This document shows positions 57,830 through 64,000 of a stretch of DNA of 64,000 nucleotides, piece after piece. The DNA is from Azadirachta indica (lineage: Eukaryota > Streptophyta > Magnoliopsida > Sapindales > Meliaceae). The notes beneath the pieces were generated by a model that did no database searches, was not told the origin of the DNA, and saw nothing but the letters and a program-made list of their open reading frames with translations. Every line of letters begins with the position of its first letter. Within the stretch, counting starts at the first letter, position 1. A program made the translations under genes and the position numbers. The stretch spans positions 12,808,457 to 12,872,456 of the forward strand of contig CM040442.1 of NCBI GenBank assembly GCA_022749755.1. The letters are read 5' to 3'.

Positions 57830-59220
57830 ATGGCATGTTTGATATAATATATAGATAGCATTTTTAGCTTTTGAAAACAAAAAATATAATAAATTGAAAA
57901 AATATTTGTCCAAATATGTCTAAACTTTATTTAAATCCAGTCTTTGAATAAGGTTTTTAAAATTAGTGTAGAATTATTATATATATATGATCTCTTATAA
58001 GTTTTAAAAATAATTATGAGTGACGTTATTAAAAGAAAAAAAAATACTTAATAAAGATTCATAACTAATATAAGAGACTCAATTATTAGTTTTGATACAT
58101 AATTGTTTTCTATGATCTTAGCGAAGTTTTGAAGTCCATAAAATCGGATTTTTATTGTTAAATCAATAACAAATTACCGAATTTATTGATAATCTATTCA
58201 ATTTTAAAAAAATTACACTTCATAAAAATTTATCTTGATTAAATTAGGAAGTGACAAAATTTTTTATATAACATTTTGCATTAATATATTTAAAATAATA
58301 GTTTAGAGTAATCAAGTATTGGTGGCTACTAAATTTTTGAATATAAAATTATTCTCAAAAACATATTCAACGAAACAATTATTATTTTTATTTTGTTCTT
58401 AAATATTATATCAAACATGTTTTCTTTTTTTTTTAATATTTAAAAATAAATTTAAATATTATATTAAACAAATTTTTAAATATTACAAATACTAAAATGC
58501 AACTCAAAATTTTGTTATGATTTTTTGTAATATTATAGTTTCTCAATAGATTTAGTGTGATTTTTTCATAGGGTGGAAAAGAGTACAGTGAAACTAGGAA
58601 GCGTTTAAAGAGATGGATGGATAAGAAATTGTTATATATATTTATTACAAATTAAAAATTTTAAAAATTTATTTTTTTCTATGTTTTTAATTAAAATTAA
58701 GGTAAATTATTTAATAATAAAATAATAAGAAATAAGGGTTAGGAATAATTTAATCTATGATTTTGGTTAAGTTATTGTTATAATTTTTTGACAATAGTAT
58801 TTTTTAAAATTTTTTATTAAAAAATTTTTAATTTTAACTTTTAGTTAACATTTTAATTCATTAAATATTTAAACATTTAAATGTTTAAAATATATATTTA
58901 CATATGTTTTAGATAACATATTAATAAAATAATTTATTAATATCAAGATATGTTTTCGATAACCTTACATACTTTTATCTATCATCGGCATTTATTTGTT
59001 GACATCTGATACAAGAATTGTGCTGTACATATGTTAATTTTGTTTAAATTTTTACTTAATTTGGTCAAATTATTATTTCATCTTAAAAAATCAGATTTTG
59101 TTATTGTTAGTCAAGTGTTGGGCACTGCCCCAAATCGTAGGAGGCATTCGTCATTCTCCCAAGCTAATTTTACGCACATTTAAATTTAATGGAATGCGCT
59201 TAGGTTACCATACAATTGTT
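57830..59220. other. AT-rich intergenic sequence
   Basis: No gene or recognisable element. A less AT-rich stretch at 59105-59250 carries no domain I can identify. Confidence 0.5.
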
Positions 59221-59509
59221 ATGCCTTGAATTTACCGCAGAGGTTCGACCACTGAGAGAATTAAATGGTAAGGTGTTAGAACACCGTAGTAGAGGAGTGA
59301 AATATATACATATACACATGATCCCAAGAAAAATAATCTATTTCCCAGATCATTAATCCCAAGAAGAATTTGTGACTTTGTATTACTACACAAATACCGT
59401 CTGGTTGCCAACAGTACATCCAAAACAACAAAGAAAATTTTAACTAGAAAAATTCTAACAAGCATGTAATTTATTCTTTTATTTGATAAATATATTTAAT
59501 AAAAAAAAA

Positions 59510-60689
59510 TTATTGTTCAATCCACATAGGTGGATTAAGACGGTTACATGATATAGGCCAAGAATATGGAAGAAAAGTATCATCTTGAATGTTATAAATC
59601 CCTGTATCCCTGCCTCCTCCTTTTCGAACATCCCAATACGCTTCTTGACAATCGTCGGTAAAATAAATACAATTAGCCTTAATGCATCCCGAAATATCTG
59701 TTTTAACACAAAACGAAGAGCTGTGACCCAAAAACAGTGCTATATTGCCTATATCTTTTACTATCGTCCAGCTATTGGTGCTCAATTCCACACGAAAGAC
59801 TTGAAATCCAGTACACCTGTAATTGAACTTGCTAGAAAAATCAGTGCTTTCACCACCTAGTCGTCTAACAACACATAATATTGCTCCTTCTCCTTCTCCT
59901 TCTCCTTCTCCTTCTGCCGATACAACAACAACGTACCATCTACCAGGCAAACCAAATAATAGCTCGTCAGGCTCTCCATCAGACAAACTCTCCATCAATT
60001 CGTATGGCATTTGAGCCACTTGACGCGCCACAATGGGATCACCATTCGTATCACAAACAAATATTTTGGCTTTGACAATTTATAATATAAAACTTATTTT
60101 TTTCATAAAAAGTACCATCGTCACAAGGTCCTCGACCGGTGTCAATTGTCGTCCAAGCTTTATCACCAGGTTTAAAATATGCAAACTTTCTATAAGTTCC
60201 ATATGTAACCATTAGTGTATAGTCGTCAGAATTCAACAACGGATTTGATGATAAAACAAATTTGTTGATGAAAAAGACATGCTTCATACCCTTTGAAATA
60301 CCATCCTCCCAGACGTCAAACCTTTTTATGTGAGGGAGTTTAATTTCAACACGAGAAAAAGGATGCAAAAGATTTATAGACCAATCTGGAGCAATAGTTA
60401 AAAGCCATCCTTTTGATGAAAAGGACTTCTTAGCCGTTGCTTGGGGTAAGCTAAGTAGGCGAGTGATGCCATTTGAGAGACTGAAGAAACCACGTCGATT
60501 ACAGCCCTTTTCTGGTGGAAGCATAAGCAGCGGCATTTGATCTGACAGCCCGTAAAGAGATTTCTTGATTATTGCCGCACTCCGCCATGTACGACAAACC
60601 CTACTAAAAGCAATGAAGTCGTCAGGAAATACTATTCGCCTACCAATTTCAACCAAAAGGTTTTCATCAAGTTCTGACCAATCCGCCAT
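59510..60689 (-). pseudogene. F-box/DUF295 protein gene with one frameshift
   Basis: Single-exon gene on the minus strand. The N-terminal F-box spans residues 3-40 (WSELDENLLVEIGRRIVFPD, VCRTWRSAA), which would bind a SKP1-type adaptor of an SCF ubiquitin ligase. LLMLPPE and SLSNGITRLLSLP follow, then the C-terminal DUF295/KIB-type region: KGWLLTIAPDWSINLLHPFS, TTIDTGRGPCDDGTFYEKNK, then in the next frame NGDPIVARQVAQMPYELMES and the end CNRLNPPMWIEQ. The span is 1180 bp, 393 codons plus one base. The extra base lies near 60068 (AAAGCCAAAAT), after NCQS, and ends the first frame at 60051. Both halves are otherwise clean, so this is a very young pseudogene or a base error. A (GE)n tract comes from a TCTCCT repeat (59883-59918). 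Confidence 0.82.
59883..59918. repeat. Hexanucleotide TCTCCT microsatellite in F-box gene
   Basis: About five TCTCCT units; on the minus strand they encode the alternating Gly-Glu tract of the F-box protein. Length change here would be in frame. Confidence 0.85.
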
Positions 60690-60830
60690 TCTTGTTCAGA
60701 ATTGATGAAAAGAAAGAAGAACGACGGAGAAGAGAAGTTAACAGCAATAACAACAACAAAAATCTATCGTCTGTAATGTATTTAAAAGCAGCATCCATGT
60801 ACCAACCTAAAATATGTCAATAAAGGAAAG
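60690..60830 (-). promoter_or_regulatory. Upstream region of the F-box gene
   Basis: Purine-rich on the plus strand (pyrimidine-rich leader on the coding strand). ATACATTACAGACG and a TTTAAATACATT motif on the coding strand near 60780 could serve as start region. No firm element is called. Confidence 0.3.
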
Positions 60831-60839
60831 CAATTATTA

Positions 60840-61330
60840 GATTATGTTCTCCTAATGGTTATGGGTTTACTTACATAACACAATTTGGAAAGTAATATTA
60901 TAGCATGTAATACATCAAAATAAAATAAGAATCAAATCAAATTGTAATTGTTGCAATGGATTCGAATTAATCATAATTGAATGTTAGTCTATTATAATAA
61001 TAAATGTAGGAGATTTTTTGAGAATTTTCAAGTATATTGTATTAAAAAAAAATAGTATTTTCTAAAAGCATCAACAGTATTATAGGAATAAGAGATTTCA
61101 AAACAGTAGAGCATTTATATGGTTATGACTGTGGTGGTGGTTTTACACAATCCAATCTGGAAACAATATAATATATTAAAATAAAATCGGCATAAAATGA
61201 AATTATAATTGTAATGGATTTGAATTAAATTGAAAAATTATTCATAATTAAATGGTAGGCCGTTATAATTACTGTAGGAGATTTTATAAGCATTGTTTTA
61301 TATTACATTAACAAAAACTTGTAAAAAGAG
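60840..61330. repeat. Diverged tandem duplication, about 300-bp period
   Basis: 60855-61045 (GGTTATGGG...ACACAATTTGG...AATGGATTCGAATTAA...TGTAGGAGATTTT) recurs at 61117-61320 (GGTTATGAC...ACACAATCCAATCTGG...AATGGATTTGAATTAA...TGTAGGAGATTTT). Non-coding. Confidence 0.65.
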
Positions 61331-63008
61331 TAAACATTATTATTAAAAAAATAATATCTATTTAAATTAACCGCATTGTATAGTGACATTATTTTATAAA
61401 AATAAAATATCTTTATTTTATAAATAATATTTTAGTAGTTATTAATTTTTAAAAAAATTAGTAATATGAATTGGATATATAATATTCAGATTTTCATGGG
61501 CTTGTAGCTATAAGTGTGTTCAAAATGAGACGTGGGTGACTTAGGTTAGTGATTTTGGGTGTGGTCAGAATATATTATCAAAACATATATTTTAGTATTA
61601 TTGGTGGACTATTTTTGTGCACGTTTATTGAGGAGTATAGTACAGTTAGTATCATGCGTTGTGCTTTAAGAGTAAGTATATTTGAATGTAAATAATTTAG
61701 GGGTGGGGGCATGTGTGGGCGTGCTCAGAATTAGAAGCGAATAGCTTAAAAAAAATGCAACAATTACAATTTGTGTTTAGAATAATGTGCTGCCTACTGT
61801 AGTTTAATCAAGTTGGCGATGGAATGTACAAAGAAGAAGATGGAAATGTATAGTATATACATAATTAGGGGATTTCAGGTGTGATTAGAATTGCAAACGG
61901 TGTATTAGTATTTTTCTATAAATTTACGTATATTAAGAGTACTTTTTAATAATGGTGAGTACATTTCATGTAGTTGAATGTATTATGTGGGTGCCTGATA
62001 AATGAGATGTGGGTATTGAAAAGTTTCTGAGCATTCCCATCTTATTTTTATATAGCTCTAACCAAGGTAATGAACTGCTAAATAATCCCATCTCAGTCTT
62101 AAATAGTCCCAATCGAAGCATTTGAAATAATTTTTTAAACTAATAAGCAGTCCAATTATCATGAATAATAGTCTTGGAGCCTATATTTTAAATAGTTTTC
62201 AAACTCCTAATTTATCCCACCTAATGTCGACTAACGACCGACTAGAATTATAGAACTTACCATAGTTTTTATACTTCTTGGAGGCCGAATTTTGTTGATT
62301 TGCTTACAAGAACGAGAGGACTCATTTAACTTTAGAAAGTTTTAAACATGTGTAAGACGGGATATCACTATATATTAGTATTATCCAATTAAAATAATCA
62401 TCGGTCAATGAACTAATTGTAATTTAACCAATCTTTGAAACTTGAAGAAATCAATAGTATATAAGAAATTAGGAAGAGTGGATTGGCAAGTGATCATGCG
62501 AACACACATATATATACACAATTATAAAGCCAAAATTAAATATTATATAAATGTATATAGAAAGTTGGGTATCCATCATTTTTCTCCGGTTCACATATAT
62601 TAAGAAATAGTAACCCATACATATTAACATAAAAATGGTTAATTGATAGTATACATACATAGAAGGGAGTGAAAGTGGGGAAGGAATAATAAGGCTTCAC
62701 CAAACCGATCAATGAAAAGTATAGCATATGTTGATGTGAAAATGACAAAGATATTATCTATTATCATAAAACAACCTAACCACTTCATTTATTTTATTTT
62801 CAATTATACATAATTAGTAATTTACTAGTAACATGATTCATATTTTGCCATTAAATTAGCTGTTTATTGTTAACAGTATTATCTATATCACTATCAACAA
62901 GATAATATATACCAAAATTAATTAGTAATTAATAATAAACTTGCCTTGTCATGATTAATAATTAATAAGTTTGGGCTAATAATCAACCTAATTACTCTCT
63001 ACCGTTAT
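61331..63008. other. AT-rich intergenic sequence
   Basis: No gene is supported. A G-rich stretch near 61700-61735 and short reading frames on both strands show no recognisable domain. Confidence 0.5.
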
Positions 63009-63013
63009 CTGTT

Positions 63014-63014
63014 T

Positions 63015-63054
<40 letters not shown>
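63014..63054. repeat. (TC)n(TA)n compound microsatellite
   Basis: About twelve TC units followed directly by about seven TA units, similar in style to the ends of the element at 366-694. Confidence 0.85.
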
Positions 63055-63055
<1 letters not shown>

Positions 63056-64000
63056 GTTTAGTTAGCTAGCTAGGATTCTACATAGAAATTATGCATGAGT
63101 TACTATTTTCAATTCCTGAAAACTCTTGCAACTTTTCCTCTTTCGTTCTTTTTATTTATATTTAATAACGTATATGATTCAATTATATATTTATATACAC
63201 ACACACATATATGTAATTAAATTCCATTAAATTTTATTATTTTTTAGTTTTCTATCAATATAAAGTATTATTATATAGCAAAATAATTAATAATTAAATA
63301 ATTACTTATAAAGCTTTAAACTAATAATTAATAATTCAAACTTAATTAAGAAATTACATTTCAAAAGTTGAAAGCAACTGTAGCTGTCAGTTTTTCGATT
63401 CGCCATAATATATTCGTAATTTATATACATATTGATCGCAACATCAATCGTTACCAAATCAGCACATGCATGCAACAAAATCAACTTAAAAGGAAGACAC
63501 AGTAGGAGCATTATTAATTATTAGGCAGCAAACCAATTAATTTGTACGAAATAACTGACAGATTAAGATTAATAACCCTTGACCTTATATAGATGAAAAA
63601 TAAGTAGTAATATTTCTTCTTTTCTGGGTGGGAACCATGTGAACTTGAAGAATACAATACCAAATTAATTTATTAGTTGAGGCAGAAACAAATGCATACG
63701 TTGTTCAAGATCTTTTACCATTACTTAATTAATGTAAAACAATTGTATCACACTTGTTATGTAAAATTTTGCCGTGATAAAATCATTTTCATTAATTATA
63801 TTTATAAAACGTTAAAATCTTTCACCAATGTTTCATAGATAATAAATAAATGGATAATAATAATAATAAAATGATATATTTAAAATAGTGCAAGATTATA
63901 CATTTTAATTTTCTGTTGTCTTGAGGAAAAATAATAAGACATGATATATGGTCAAAAAGAATGTTCTTTCCAACAACCCTAATTACAGTTAGTCTGCCTA
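63055..64000. other. AT-rich intergenic sequence
   Basis: Nothing supportable; low-complexity AT sequence and short random reading frames. Confidence 0.5.

Noticed and set aside
1..64000. CRISPR arrays, prokaryotic operons, tRNA or rRNA genes
   Set aside because: No regularly spaced short repeats, cloverleaf-forming sequence or rRNA signature was noticed; the genomic context is plant nuclear DNA.

Overview
This is eukaryotic nuclear DNA from a dicot plant. It is AT-rich, has spliced CC-NB-ARC-LRR resistance-gene exons, a DUF295-type F-box gene, Ty1/copia and Ty3/gypsy remnants, short inverted-repeat elements and microsatellites, and no bacterial-style operons. The exon pattern of the At4g27190-like LRR region and the RGA-like LRR fragment resemble those of woody rosids such as Citrus. 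That placement is an inference, not something the sequence proves.

Layout. (1) 1-2.5 kb: intergenic DNA with two inverted-repeat elements. (2) About 2.5-32.9 kb: a tandem segmental-duplication array built on a small intronless RING-finger gene. Three units start near 4.7, 14.9 and 26.2 kb, with a partial unit upstream. It holds seven RING loci: two intact 185-codon genes (6115-6672 and 16405-16962), two 5' fragments (8832, 19644) and three broken full-length copies (11071, 21860, 27649). Each locus has the same TATA box 53-58 bp before the ATG. Several insertions can be dated against one another because empty sites survive in sister copies: an 820-890 bp inverted-repeat element with a GC-rich core, a 1.3-1.5 kb insertion flanked by AAGTACT, and a 0.7 kb element. 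(3) 32.9-33.55 kb: the array ends abruptly at a broken LRR fragment of a second resistance-gene family. (4) 33.5-37.5 kb: a degenerate copia element on the minus strand, interrupted by a 100-N assembly gap. (5) 39.2-49.5 kb: a large minus-strand CC-NB-ARC-LRR gene. Exon 1 (840 codons) carries intact nucleotide-binding motifs. Nine downstream LRR exons follow, in a repeating A-B-C order. The reading frame breaks in exon 3, and decay increases toward the 3' end. (6) 49.5-59 kb: intergenic DNA with local duplications, a GC-richer patch that may be organellar, a degenerate gypsy pol remnant and GAA/CA microsatellites. (7) 59.5-60.7 kb: a single-exon F-box/DUF295 gene on the minus strand with one frameshift. 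(8) 60.7-64 kb: AT-rich intergenic DNA with a short tandem duplication and microsatellites.

The resistance-gene pieces, the RING array and the F-box gene are gene types that turn over by tandem duplication and decay. The window reads as a birth-and-death cluster rather than a pathway; nothing in the sequence links the genes functionally.
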